From Membranipora membranacea (Eukaryota > Bryozoa > Gymnolaemata > Cheilostomatida > Membraniporidae): a stretch of DNA of 64,000 bases. Location of the stretch: positions 20,386,062 through 20,450,061 of the forward strand of contig OU612074.1 of the NCBI GenBank assembly GCA_914767715.1. Reading direction: 5' to 3'. This document shows positions 10,344 to 23,000 of this stretch, one piece after another; position 1 is the stretch's first letter, and each line of letters starts with the position of its first letter. Position numbers and translations under genes: made by a program. The notes below the pieces were generated by a model. The model worked only from the letters and a program-made list of their open reading frames with translations. It had not been told where the DNA came from and did not search any database.

Positions 10344-13328
10344 GAGCGAAGACAGCTGATGCTGATGATCCGGCTGATGATGCCACAGTTGAGCCGCTGC
10401 TTCCTGGGTAAGTAACTATATTGTCCATATGCTTGGCCAGGCCCAGCGAGTTTGTTTTTTCTGTAAAGACGTTGATTACCCTTCAGTGCTGTGAGGCAAA
10501 TAAGACAGTAAGTACTGTCAGTACCAAAAATGGGCACTTGAGATATGTAGTTATATTCAGCCAGCCGCAGAAGTCAGAGGGTACAGATAGATATGAAAAC
10601 AAATGCACCCAGTAACCTTCATGGTATTTAGTAGTCACAAGCATACACAACGAGCAGAGAGACGCAGAAGTAATCCATCAAAGATGTAACGAAGACAACC
10701 GGAGCATGCTAATCCGGTCAGAAAATAGGAATTCCAGTGACGCAGTAATTTGGTTTTCCAACACGTCATAGTACCAAGTACCCAAGTAATCTTCAGGGTG
10801 ACACAGAAGTAATTAACCAGGAAGTAACAACAACAAAGTCACCCCAAAAATAGAACAACAAATTCCAGAGGGTAGACTGAGGAACAGCAGCAATATACCA
10901 CGTGACGTGACCACAGAACGGTTTCATATAACAAAGCCACAAGAGACACTAATCCACTAATCCGCTGACAACACATCCTAGTACCAAGTACCAATTAATC
11001 TGCAGGAATTTGGTTTTCCAAAACGTCATAGCACCAAGTACCAAGTAATCTTCAGGGTGACCCGGAAGTAATTAATCATGGAGTAACAACAACAAAGTCA
11101 GCCCAAAAATAGAACAATAAATTCCAGAGGGTAGACTGAGGAACAGCAGCCATATACCATGTGACATGACCACAGAACGGTTGCATATAACAAAGCCACA
11201 AGAGACACTAATCCACTAATCCGCTGACAGCTAATCAAACGACAACAAGCAGAGTCAGCACAAAAATCGGCACCTATATAAAGGCCGAAATTTTGAACAG
11301 TAAATTAGCACATTTTAATTCTTTGAGCAGCACAGTCAACTTTTTACATAGCTAGTAAAAGATATTATAATTTTGATTTAATAAATACTAGTTTTAAATC
11401 AGAGATCTTTGTTGGAACGCTAAAACTAAAGTGGAGTCTAAGGACCAATATATACTGTGAGTATCATTTGAATTACATTATCATTTTTTTATAAGTATCA
11501 AGACAATAAACAATAACTTTAGTGAATATACTGTTGTAATTGATTTCTATGCATATAGTAATTGGCAAAGTAATTAGGGACAGTTCGTCAGGTACTCAGA
11601 CGTTAGGTCATATTCACTAAGAGTTTATAAGGCAATTTTGCAATCAACTAAAGTAAGTCGTTGTTAATTGTTACTATAACAACACTCTGAAACAGGATTC
11701 AAAATTAACTTTAGGAGGTTTAATCATTGCGACCCACCGCTTAATGCAGGTATTTCGCGTAGGTGCTCATATCAAAGTCGGAAATCATTGTGACCCATCG
11801 TAAAACGCATGTAATTCGCGTTGGTGCTCATATAAAGTCGGAAATCATTGTGACCCACCATAAAACACAGGTAATTGCGTTGGTGCTCATATCAAGTCGG
11901 AAATCATTGTGACCCACAGTTAAACGCAGGTAATTCGCGTCTGTGATCATATCAAGTCGGAAATCACTTAGAAGTATCATTGGGAACTATTGTTAAAGCA
12001 GAACAGAATTAATTAGTAGTCATATTTGCTTGGGGGTTAAATAGATTAAGTTTCGGAATGATAGTTTAGGATTAGATTCTTGTGTTTTAAAGAAGTAGGA
12101 CGCTACCGATTTAAGATAAGATACCTCTAATCTGTGAAACATTAATTCAACATTGAATATAGAAATTGAACACCAATTTTAGAGTGACCACAGACTGATA
12201 CCTCTTTCCTTCAATAGAAATTGGGTTGGAGTCTTTAGCTAATTTAACTTGGCTAAGAGGCCTGTGATACTGAAACACCGCCTTGATTACCTGATTGGGC
12301 TTCCAGGCACTATACAGAGATCAAGTAGGTGCTCATAATTAAAATCAGTCACCTAAGTTGAATAACAAAAATATCAAACGTACCTGAACACATTCATAAA
12401 TAGTGATTGTGTCGTACTAACATCTAAGGATAATATTGACTTTGTGGTGTAAGAGCATTGTCTCAAAACTCATCAACAGTTTTACTGTTAGAACAAGACA
12501 GGGGTCTTAGCAGGTTATCGGCAGGAACCTTTCTTAAACAACTTGAAGGCAACTTCTAGTGAAGCTAAGAAGAGGTCAGGCTCAATAACAACCCCTTAGT
12601 AAATTGCTTTGTGGAGTAGTGGGAACCAGCTGTTCGTCACTAGAAATTAATAAGTTAAATACCTCGTACTCACCAGAGTGCTAGCATTACCAATTGGAAC
12701 CACGTTTTAATAGATTTGAGCGATCTTGTCTTTCTTCAGTGCATGAAAGAGGAGGTAACTCTAAATTAGAACTACAAATAAATTACACAACAATAAAGTG
12801 ACATTTTGAAGTGTCCGGAGTGCAAGATTTAAAACCATAACTAGAAACATAGTTAGAACCAATTTTAGAAGTAGGACGGTTATAGAACAACTATACATAC
12901 TAATAGTACACGGCATATACTTTAGTATAGGCGTAGTACCAACTCCGTTCCTTACAGCATATACTCTCTTAAAGTATATGCAGGACGACAATTTCCGTTC
13001 CTTACAGTACATAGATGCACAGTGATAATAAAAAGAGCCAACAAGACTAGGCTCGCTACATGATATCATTTTTCAGGTGCAGCGTCATTTAAGTTTTATA
13101 GTCAGAGCAAAACCTGTCTCCTGTAAATGTAGACGGTACTGCTTATATAAACATATCTGACCTTATGAAGCAGTCTGACATCACCCTCCTCATTTAGTTG
13201 ATACAGTGTTATGAATGCATGTAAAGATGTAAACTTTATCATGTTTTATAGAACTGGTGATGTAAATGGAGAAGCTCCTTCAACTTCAACAAAAATCTCT
13301 GCACCCGTTGACCGTATGGTTGAAATGT
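10344..13328 (+). CDS. Two small exons of an unknown gene
   Basis: Exon a (10344-10407) has the acceptor tttttgttcttag and the donor gtaagt; it encodes AKTADADDPADDATVEPLLP. Exon b begins at 13250 after 'ttttatag'. The two join in phase through a split glycine and continue TGDVNGEAPSTS to VDRMVEM, followed directly by a stop codon (taa, 13326-13328) that overlaps a possible further donor. The peptide is acidic, low in complexity and unrecognised. No start exon was found; it would have to lie upstream, beyond the hAT remnant. The 2.8-kb intron holds the LTR-like block and minisatellite. The phase match and clean splice sites are the only support. Confidence 0.3.
10722..11460 (+). repeat. LTR-like block with two 260-bp tandem repeats
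   Basis: Two copies of a ~260-bp unit start at 10,747 and 11,007 ('aatttggttttcca') and stay similar to about 11,265. Immediately after come 'ctatataaaggcc' near 11,275 (TATA-like) and 'taataaatac' near 11,380 (polyadenylation-like). Tandem enhancer-like repeats, a TATA box and an AATAAA are the order seen in retroelement LTRs. No partner LTR, primer-binding site or gag-pol coding is visible, so a solo LTR or unrelated promoter-bearing repeat are both possible. Confidence 0.45.
11724..11965 (+). repeat. Minisatellite, four 60-bp units
   Basis: Units start at 11724, 11785, 11845 and 11904 with 'tcattg(c/t)gacccac' and end '(a)aagtcggaaa'. They vary by single substitutions and one-base indels. 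Confidence 0.85.
11966..13249. other. No gene seen
   Basis: AT-rich sequence without exon-like features. A short duplicated motif, 'ccgttccttacag', occurs near 12,947 and 12,995. A minus-strand open stretch (12761-13069) has no family resemblance and no splice context. Confidence 0.4.
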
Positions 13329-13489
13329 AAGTAAATATACATCTAGTGGCCCTATCAGCATGAAAATATAGTCGATAGTTATATCCATAATCCATCTATT
13401 AGCCTGTAGTGTAGGGCATGTGCAGTCTCTATATATTTATTGCAGCTACAGCATGAATTTTTTCAATATTTTGCAACTGAAAAGCTTTG

Positions 13490-13600
13490 GCGACTGGGGC
13501 TCCGCTTACAGCGCACCCCAAACCCCCCAGCTGTTATGGCTCGGCCGCTGCGCGGCCTCGGTTCGAGCGCTACGCGCTTTTAAAATGTCAGTATATTTTA
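13490..13600. repeat. GC-rich cluster of short hairpins
   Basis: In otherwise AT-rich DNA, ggccgctgcgcggcc and agcgctacgcgct form consecutive 5-6 bp stems with three-base loops. The style matches the hairpin cluster inside the MITE at 34,020-34,075, suggesting a common mobile origin. Confidence 0.55.
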
Positions 13601-14139
13601 CAGTTGGGGTAAGAAATTTTTCTCTTGGTAACAGGGGAATTACCATTTGTAGTCTGATTGTAGTTTGATATTCTATATGATACAATACTGCATGTTTCAT
13701 CTAGTTTGTTTCGCTTGGCACTTTGTGTTAGCCTACGTTCTGAAATGAAATCAATTTTTTTTAACCTACTGACAGTACATTAATACCTTGAATGAAAGAA
13801 GGAAGGCTAAAGTAACACCATCAGCTAAAATTTACAAGTATAGGAAAGTTCACGAAATTTGCAGAGAGTCAAACTCTGCTTATAATTATTGATACAAATA
13901 AAGAAATTTCATCATAAACAGATCTCGTTCAGTGACAAGTAAGTAGACAAACTATTTTAAACTAAAGTACAAAAATAAAATAAACTAAAATACAAAAAAT
14001 ATGTTTGAAATTTGAATATTTATATCTAATGAAAATTCTCAATCGTATAGTATGCTGTTGTTAATGTTTTCTAGCAAGACTGTTCATATTCTTCAATATA
14101 ACCGTCTCCTATAACCACTGAGAAACAACTACATTCATG

Positions 14140-17100
14140 TGTAAACTGTGTCAGTTTTACAGCTGATAAACCAAGTAAGCAACCTCTCCAGGCAGGTCTG
14201 TGGGAGAGTCTCAGAGAAAGGATTTTACAATCACAACACTACAATTTAGGCAAGAAGATAATCACTCTATCACACAGTATCAACATGCTTACATTTCATA
14301 TTGCTTTGGACATCCAGTAGTATTTGACATACAAAATGGATGATATACATGTATATCAGATGTTTAGATACCCCAGGCACTTTACAAAGAATTGATCCCA
14401 TTTACCGATTTGGACATTTTACATATCAATAGAAAGCTAATCGAATACTGATACCGAAAATATTGGTCTCAGCAAAAAAGTAGCAGTTTTCAGGTCATTT
14501 CCTTGGGGGAACGCCTCCAAACCCTGCAGAGTCTAGCCCAGTCAGCTTGGAAATTAGCAAATATAGTGATAATTGTAACTCCATTCCTGAGTTCTGATAC
14601 CCGATCCAGCCTATCAACTTTGGAGACTTATAAAGCTAAGTTTCTGAACACAATCTCACCTACTGAGATTTCAAGGCGTCATATGCAATCTCGCCAAGGG
14701 GTGTTGTAGTTGGAGTGAATGTTGTTATTTCAACCAAATTTTCATTATTATTTCGCTTAAAATACTCGCTTTTTGGTCCATCAATTAGGCAACTCTACCA
14801 AATCGTCTACCCAGACTGTTCATAGCTCCATCAATGAGTGAGTTATTTGGGAATAAGACATAAGATAGTAATTATTGCAGTTTGGGAGAAACTGGCAGGA
14901 TATCCAGACAAAATTACTGGTATCTTAGGGTAAGGAAGCCTGTTGTTTGGACTGAGACCAACCAGCCAACCAACCATCTTGTAATATCAAAATCAAGTGC
15001 CTGAGGAATGAGTCTTTACCCCAGGCAGTTCCGTATTTAAGGCTGCAATATCTGCCTGAGGGGAGTTTCTCAAGAAAATTGTTTAAAAAACATTCGTCAT
15101 CATGTATTATCTGCAGGGCCAGGTTCTTTGTACGTTTTGATATGACTGAATCTAGGTCCCCAATATTAGTGATGGCAAATTGTCAGATTTTGGCGGGACG
15201 AGACCGGGACGAGACCGAGGCATATATCGATGCCGATAAAACATTCTTCAGATATCACAATTTAAAAGAATGGTGGATATTCATTCACTATCACTAGTGC
15301 AATCAGCTTATAGTACATTTGATTCAAGTTTTAACTTATCATCTATAGCAATAAGGAACTATGTTGAGACCAAGTTTCATAAAATTCTGTCAAGTATTTA
15401 TTGCAAATTTCCAATAATTCTTGCAAATTAAATTTCATTCGAATATCAGCCTGCCACACATGATTGTCATTGCCCAAACTCGTACTCATGATTTATGGGT
15501 GTAATCCTACTGTAATCCTCCTCAGCCAATCTAAACCATAGGCCTATATCATAATTGCCAACCTGTACGCATAAAGCGTTTATGAACGCTTATTTGACAC
15601 TAATTGAGCTTTAAACGCAAAACGCTAGCTGTACGCATTTATGGTTTTTCAACCACCTGTTCATCTAATTAGGTAATCAAAAACGCATCTTTAGTGTTTG
15701 CTTCAGTTTACTTGCATAATCTTGTCATTGTTGATTGATAGTCTAAACCTTTTTATGAAAAAGGCCACATTTTATGGAGTTTCAACTCGAAAGGCCGCAA
15801 AATATCTGTCAAGCCTAAAGTTGGAACAGGAGTAACAATTCTGGCTATTCTTTTGGATATACTATAACAGATTTAGGCATATAAACTGCAAGATGTTGCA
15901 AGAAACATAAGCTCAACAGAGTTACTGGTTCATCTAATCTTCCGATGTTTTGTGGTATCATGCTTCTCGTGATTTGATTGTGTACATGACTATATCCCTG
16001 TGTTTCGTGTGTATGGCACAGGGCAGGGTGGGTGCGGAGGGGTGCTGTATCATATCCCTTTTTTAATTGCTGATGTTTACTAAAAACATCCATCACCATT
16101 CACGCCAGGTTTCCTAGCATGACTGCTTACAACTTGATCTTTTGTCTATCTTCCTTTAGGTGAATGCAGCCACCTGATACAACAGCATTAATGTGTTGCC
16201 TGTGAGTCATTTACAGCTGATAAACGCAGGCAAGCAACCTCTCCGCACAGGACAGCTACAGTGTCTCCTTAGGAGAAGCGGCTCTACAAACACAAGACAA
16301 CAAGCTAGACCTGTAAGTATCCAACCCATAACAATCTATCATTTATCCTTACATTTCAAGTCAGAGTGAGTATAGTTGGCTAGTCTACACAAGAATCGGG
16401 TCAGCATGTAAATCCCAACAGGTGATCAAAACATTTTAGCAGCATGTGCTGGAAGTACAGATGGGCAAGGTATGATCAAAGCTTACTGAGGAAAAAACAA
16501 AAATATCTAGCCCATTTTTGATAACCTTTGCCCTTTTGTTCCATTATCAATTTTTAAATATAATAATACTCAAGAAAGTTAAGAAAGAAATATATCAGTA
16601 GCAGTAATTTGGCCATTTTTAATTTCAGTCTCCAATCCATGCACTATCACGCCCACTCAGCCTAGAATTTAGCTGAAACAGTCATGATTGTGATTTTCAC
16701 AGTAGGGAAGCTAACTATTCCTTATAAGCAATCTACCCTACTGAGTTGGAGACAAGCCAGAACTCATATTATTATTGTAAATCATGTGATATGCTATCAG
16801 TATTAGTCCATTAGTGTTATTGTTGACTGATCTTATCTAGTATCAGTTAAATTAAAATATCAATTTCGACTGATTATTAAACATTTCACATTCTCATGCC
16901 AGTCAAAATCTGTATTAAATCACGTCTTGTGTTGTTATGTTGTTTTCAAATATTATTTCTATTATGTCTGCCACCATCCATTTCATAGTTATTTGTCATA
17001 ACTCTTACAATTCCATCTTTCCTATATTTCTCCTCAGGTGAATTCCGCTGCCTAGAAAAAACTACTTACATCGTGAATTGTGAGTGTTCCATAGCAAACT

Positions 17101-17270
17101 CGTTGGGCAGCTGGAGCGTCTCCTCAGTGGGAAAGGCTATACATAACAACAGAACCACAAAAACAAGTAAGTATTCATACCATACTCACTATATCAGCTA
17201 TGCTTACATTTAACCCAGAGTGGGTATAGGTGACTGGTCAAGAATCGGGTCAGCGTATCAAGATATTTTT
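14140..17270 (+). repeat. Diverged repeat units, three copies
   Basis: Related segments lie at about 14,158-14,300, 16,186-16,420 and 17,076-17,260. The first two share 'cagctgataaa' and 'gcaacctctcc'; the last two share 'tcaagaatcgggtcagcgt' or a near form, and all have 'cttacattt'. A second motif set ('agcctactgactttgga' type) recurs near 14,530, 16,640 and 19,370. The 16.2 and 17.0 kb copies are bracketed by pyrimidine-AG (before 'gtgaat') and 'gtaagtat', so they look like duplicated non-coding exons or a repeat carrying splice-like ends. No protein is encoded. Confidence 0.5.
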
Positions 17271-17289
17271 TCTGTAGGCTTTAACATAT

Positions 17290-19255
17290 AGGCCAGAAGC
17301 AGCTATAGCGTAAGTTGTTATGGCACGGACAATATTTGATGGCAGGATATTGATCACGTTTTATACCTCATTGGTGTATGTTCTGTAAGATTCACTGGGT
17401 GTACCCAGTTGTAGTGGTCATATTTAGAAATTAAAAGGTGTTTTGTTTTGGCATTATATGTGTGGGGAAATAACTCCTATTCTGTGTAGTCTAACTAATC
17501 TAATCATCAGGGAATTCCAGGTTGAAATTACATTGTGGGATTTGTTGACATGGCAATTAATTCATGAAGTAAACTTGTAGAGAAGTCTGCTCGTATCAGA
17601 CCAGCACAAATTGAAAAATTTCAATTGAATTATGTCAAACTTCTTATGTGACTAGTATGATATTGTATGGTCTTAAGACCACTGTGTTGGGGCAATTACC
17701 AACAACATTTTTGATGTTTCAATTGCCTCTTATGTCATTTTTCGGCTGGATATCTTTTGCATAACACACGAGCAAAGAGTTCAATGAGTGCCTCACTTTT
17801 CAGCAAGGAAACCCAACTGTCAGAGTCTGAAAAACTTAGATATGCCAGCTTCGCATATCTTCCTAACATGCTTATGACATGATATGGGGATATGCGGTAG
17901 CGCTGTCTCTCACCAACCACCTCATGCAATGATAAAACATATACAATGTAGAACCCAGGGCTATAGTCTTGACTTGTGTCAACTGCATCAAACTCTCGAC
18001 TTCCCACTAATCACATATCGATAGTGTGAGTATTTGGGATATGCAGTAGTGCTACGGCTGACCTCTTCAACTGGGTACACACTTTTTTCCTACATCAAAT
18101 TTGTCTCACGTCTAGGCTGCTTTTTGTCTTGTTCTCATTTAGATGTAGTGCTGTTGCTGACCACCTTTTAAAATGATGTGATAGAATATCTTGTTAAAAT
18201 CATACATATAGTCGTGTTTCCTGCTGACCATATTGATCACTTAACATTTCACTTACCTAACCGATTGTGAATAAAATTGCAGGTATGCTGCCGCGCTGCC
18301 GCTGACATCATTGCTACAACCGGGCACACTCTCAGTTTTAGATTCAGCACGTTGTTCTACCCTAGATATACCCTTGTTTAAAACTCGTAACATTTCACTT
18401 ATTATAAGCGATTTTGAGAAAAGTTGCGATATGCTGCCGCGCTGCCGATCTTCCGCTGACATGATTGCTACGACTGGGTACAATAGACCAAGTTTGGTCC
18501 ATTTGCCTGCATTCCGAGTGGCTTCCAATCCACTGGTCACACCGCGGCGTGACCAGTGGATCGGGAGAAACAGGCATGCAGCCAATTGGATCAAACTTGT
18601 TCTAGGTTACACCCTTATTTCTTTTTATTCAGCACGTTATTATAACCTTGAAACACCTTTTATTTAAACTCTTAATATTTCACTCATTAAAACCAAATTT
18701 TAGAGGAAGTGAGGATATGCTGCCGCGCTGCCATGATTGCTACAACTGGTTACACCCTTAATATTGGATTCAGCACGTTGTTCCACCCTAGAATCACCTT
18801 TTATTGAATTCTTAACATTTCACTTATTTTATGCAATTTTGAGAAATATTGCGGATATGCTGCCGCAAGACAGTATCACACTAACCTCATAAAGATCTGA
18901 CATTAAACTTATTGAAAATTTTAAATTTGTCCTGATCTAACACGAGCATACTTCTGCAAGTTTACTTGGTAAATAAATTGGCAAGTCAACAAAATCCCCA
19001 CAATGCAGTTTCAACCTGGAATTCCCTGAAGATTAGATTAGTAATATTACACAGAATAGGAGTTATGTCCCCACACATATAATGCAAAAACAAAACACCT
19101 CTTAATTTCTAAACATGACCACTACAACTAGGTACACCGGGTGAATTTCACAGAAGAAACATCATTGAAGTATAATATGCGATCAGTTTCCTGCCAACAA
19201 AAATTGTCCGTGCCATTTTTTGATAGAGCAGTTACAGCTAGGCTGCTTCTGGCCT
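17290..19255. repeat. 2-kb foldback element with ~370-bp arms
   Basis: The left end (aggccagaagcagc) is matched by gctgcttctggcct at 19,242-19,255. The inverted similarity runs inward about 370 bp through 'aggtgttttgtttt', 'ggaattccaggttga' and 'aagtaaacttg' (near forms on the right arm). Between the arms lies unique sequence and a tandem array (18,246-18,862). No transposase is encoded, so it would be non-autonomous. Confidence 0.75.
18246..18862 (+). repeat. Tandem array of ~145-bp units inside the foldback
   Basis: 'gatatgctgccgcgctgcc' or a near form recurs near 18,283, 18,429, 18,715 and 18,858, each linked to 'catttcactta' and 'ttcagcacgtt'. One unit is lengthened by about 140 bp that includes the palindromic 'ccactggtcacaccgcggcg' region. 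Confidence 0.7.
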
Positions 19256-19784
19256 AATACGCCATACATGATGAAGATGCACCTGTATATAATTCATATC
19301 AGATGCACTTTATGAAATATTTAGGAATTAGGCTGGGCTGTGCAGGGAAATTACCTAAGTCCTAATACGCAATCCAGCCTACTGACTTTGGATACTTGCC
19401 AATATAGCCAAGTCGCTGGACGCAATCCAACCTACTCAGTTTGGAGATAAGCCATAAGTCATCAGCCATAGTCATGATTGTTATTCCCATGCAGGGAAAA
19501 TTCATGACGGCATAAGCAATCTTGCCAAAGAGCTCAAAAAGTTATATAAGCTCATATGTTCTCTGATGCTCACAAATTTTCTAAAATTGTAAGAATAAAA
19601 ATTGATTTTAGATTTTAAATTTGCCCCTCAACCTAAGGCTCCAAGTCTGCAGTGGAGGCAGCAGGCTGAGAAATGATATCCAATCTGAAGTAATCTAGTA
19701 TTATAAGGCATTAAGGAATGATAGCTCTCTTTTTTTTTGTATTTGATAAGCATGTTGCCAAGTATGAGTGTATACAAGCTGTAC

Positions 19785-19810
19785 GGGGGGGGGGGGGGGG
19801 GGGGGGGGGG
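19785..19810 (+). repeat. Poly-G run of 26
   Basis: An uninterrupted G homopolymer. The length is likely uncertain in the assembly. Flanking sequence shows no gene. Confidence 0.9.
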
Positions 19811-20029
19811 TTGACATTAGCCGAGGAAGGCTTGCAATTTAGATTCATTCTTATTCAACCCTAAGGTTTGAGAATATCAAACCTTTCGGTTAACAGTGAA
19901 TAGTATCACAGTCAATGCAGTATCATAAATCTGCTGTATTTGGAATTTTGAATATCTAAAGAGTAGTGCCTTTTTAGGTTGAACTTTTTCCGGGTCTTGA
20001 AATCTGTGATAAATATTTTACTTCAGATT

Positions 20030-23000
20030 ATGGATGAGGAGGGTTCATCAAGACAAAGAAGATGTGCTGAATGTGGGGCTGTCGGTACTAATTTAGGTTC
20101 AAATGACTGCCTCAGCTGCCACAGCAACCATGGTAAGTTAATGATCCATCAGCCTCTGACCATACTACGCTTGAGATGACAGTAACATGATGAGATACTG
20201 CTAGTATGAGTTCTTGTTGACAGATTTCTCAAACAATGCTCAATAACATGCTTGGCTATAGATAGGGTTATTTATGCATATTCCATTCAGTAAATGCAAT
20301 ATTAAATTTTTTACATTTTTTTCCAAACTTAAAGACTAAAACTAAAACTCAAGCAATAATAACGCTGTTTGGAAAAGTAGTCATGTAGCTTAGATGTAGA
20401 TGGTGACTATCTCCCTTAAATTTATACACTCATGTTTGGTTTCCGTACGTGGATCAGCAAAACTGAAAGAGTTCAGAGGTTTTCTAGGAAGGTATATCAT
20501 GGATTGTAGAATGCTATACAAGCACAATAGACTGCCATTTCTTCACCATTTTCAAATACTGTGAAGGCTGAATTGCTCACAAATGCAGACAAATGATACA
20601 AGCGATACAAATGTTTGTAAAATAATTTCTGTTGGAAACTTTTCATTGCAGTTTACTCTGGACCAAGGGTAAGGAAGTCACCAAACAGTGTTTGTGCATT
20701 ACTAACACGTAATTAAGCTGTAATATGTATGCTAGTTCAATATCATGCACTGAGTGGAGTGTGGGATTAGACTATATAGTAAACAGAACAATCGCTTAGC
20801 GGTAACTGTAAATTGCTGAACAGGCTGAACAGACTGAACAGTTGAACAAAATTTTTCAGACTACTATTTGTTTGATTCTTTACACGATTGGCTAATATTG
20901 CATAAGCGAAAGACAACTCCTTATATTCTGCTGTTAATTTATTTATATTAAGTTTGCATTTGCCTTGGTTTCTTTCAATTTTCTTCACAGTAAATTTTTT
21001 AATTTTTTGGCATTACCCTAGTGGATGGATGGAAAGTAGCAACACCCCCCCCCCCCCCCCCCCCCTATAACAAAGCTAGTCAAGACTGGCTAGATGGAAG
21101 GTTGAGCTGGATAATGTTTCTTGTTTCCTGAACACCATCTGATTTCGTCAGAATTGGCAAATTGATTGCTTAATTTGCTTGCCCTCAATTGGTTATATTT
21201 GGTGCCAACAGGAACTTTGGGACTCATTAAATCATTTGGCTTGAAGGAATGTGTTTGAGAAGTGATAGTAAGCCAGAGAAAATGATACAAATAATAATTT
21301 TAGTCTGAGAAATTCTGTTCAGCTGTTCAGTCTGTTCAGCCTGTTCAGCAATTTACAGTTACCGATCACTTAGCAAGTTGTTTCGATTTTAAAGGGCAAC
21401 CAAGGTTTCAAACATGTTTCCATTGATTGATAGCAGATTGCACCTTCTGCATGTAGGGAAATAGGGAAAAAGACCAAATCTAATTCGGATGATTATTCAG
21501 CCAGAGTTCTTGGGAAACATTTCATCCATCAGGTACTCAAACTCAGCTAAAATAGAATACCACAGAGCAGTTTCCTGTTCCTGTTAATATTTAGCCTGTA
21601 CTCTATCATCATAACAGCAATGTCTTGGAACCTCCCCTAATTTGAAGTGTTACCCAGCTTAGAGTCAGCAACTACTTTGAGTTTTGCTTCGCGTAATGCA
21701 CAAAGCTCATGCTGCCTAGCACATAATTTACTGCCAATTAATGCATCGCTGCGAAACCTTGGTTGCTCTTTAAGATCTGTCCACTTTCGTTATAAGAGCG
21801 AGATAGGCTTACTGACAAATGATTCAGCTTTGGTACATCTTGGTGGATTCATCAATTACTGGTGTCTTAGTGATCATGGTTGGCAGAAATGAAATACTCA
21901 ATTTTTTTTTTGCAATACTATGCTAATTCTCAACCTAATTAATTCTCTTGCTATGCCTGTGCTCACCCGGTCTACAGTTATAGATATAGTATTTGGGCTC
22001 CCGTATTTTATTGAAGATTGAAGATCGATTGAGTGTTTTAAAGTTGAAGAAAAGATTTAATTGAAAAATCAATAGAAGATTTCCCCATTTCAAGTAGACT
22101 GGATTCAGTCTAACAACTTGGAGTTATCTACTCAGGTTGAGTTAGGTGGTTTGAACACACAACACGCCTAACAACAAGCCAAAACCCGTCAGTGTTACTG
22201 ACTTTGCATATCAGGATCCTGGGTTCGAGCCCCACCAGATACATTGTTTTTCTGTAAAAAAGTGATCACCTTCCTTAACTAACAAACTTGCTGGCTCAGT
22301 TCTCACAGGCTTTAGGTACAGCACTTTTATGTCGAGTCCAGTTGTTTTGAAGAAGTTATTCTGAAGATTAGAGTTTCGAAATTGAAGATTGAGCATTGAG
22401 CAACATTCTCAAAACGACGACGTCAACACTACATGTATTAATGACTAGCCACCAGTAGGTGTTGATATGTGCGAAAGTAGTTTAGGATTTTAGTAATTTG
22501 AATTATTTTACTCTTGATAACCTCTTAATCTGAAAAATGTTAGTTGCGTTACCATTGCATTATTTATGACATGGCATGACCCTCATTAATGTCTATAGAC
22601 CTATTCAGTTCGCTGAAAAAACAGGAGTGAGATAATATTGGTTGCATAACCCAACTCTGAGGTTGCTGTTCATCATCACATACATTTACCAACATTGGCA
22701 ATAATATCATGCAGAAAACCTTTATTAAAATATTCCATTGATGCTTCAAAGAAGAAGAACTGGTCTTCCCTTGTTAAACCTTTTTTTACCTATCACCAAA
22801 AAAATTCATTTTATTTTCACTAATGTTCACCTTTTCATTATGAACTGGTCTAGACCACTGTATTCATCAAGGAATTCTCAAGGAAGTAAATAATAAACCG
22901 TTCTCATTTTATATTTAGGACGAACCAAGAGTGGACCTTGAAGGCTATTTCACTCACCCTGCCAACTGTTACCCAGGCCTTTCAACGATGATCGTATTAA

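Noticed and set aside
11724-11965. CRISPR-like regular spacing of repeats
   Set aside because: Units are contiguous 60-bp tandem copies without unique spacers, in an animal genome.
12761-13069. 102-codon hydrophobic minus-strand frame
   Set aside because: Contains a locally repeated DNA motif and reads as low-information sequence; no gene context.
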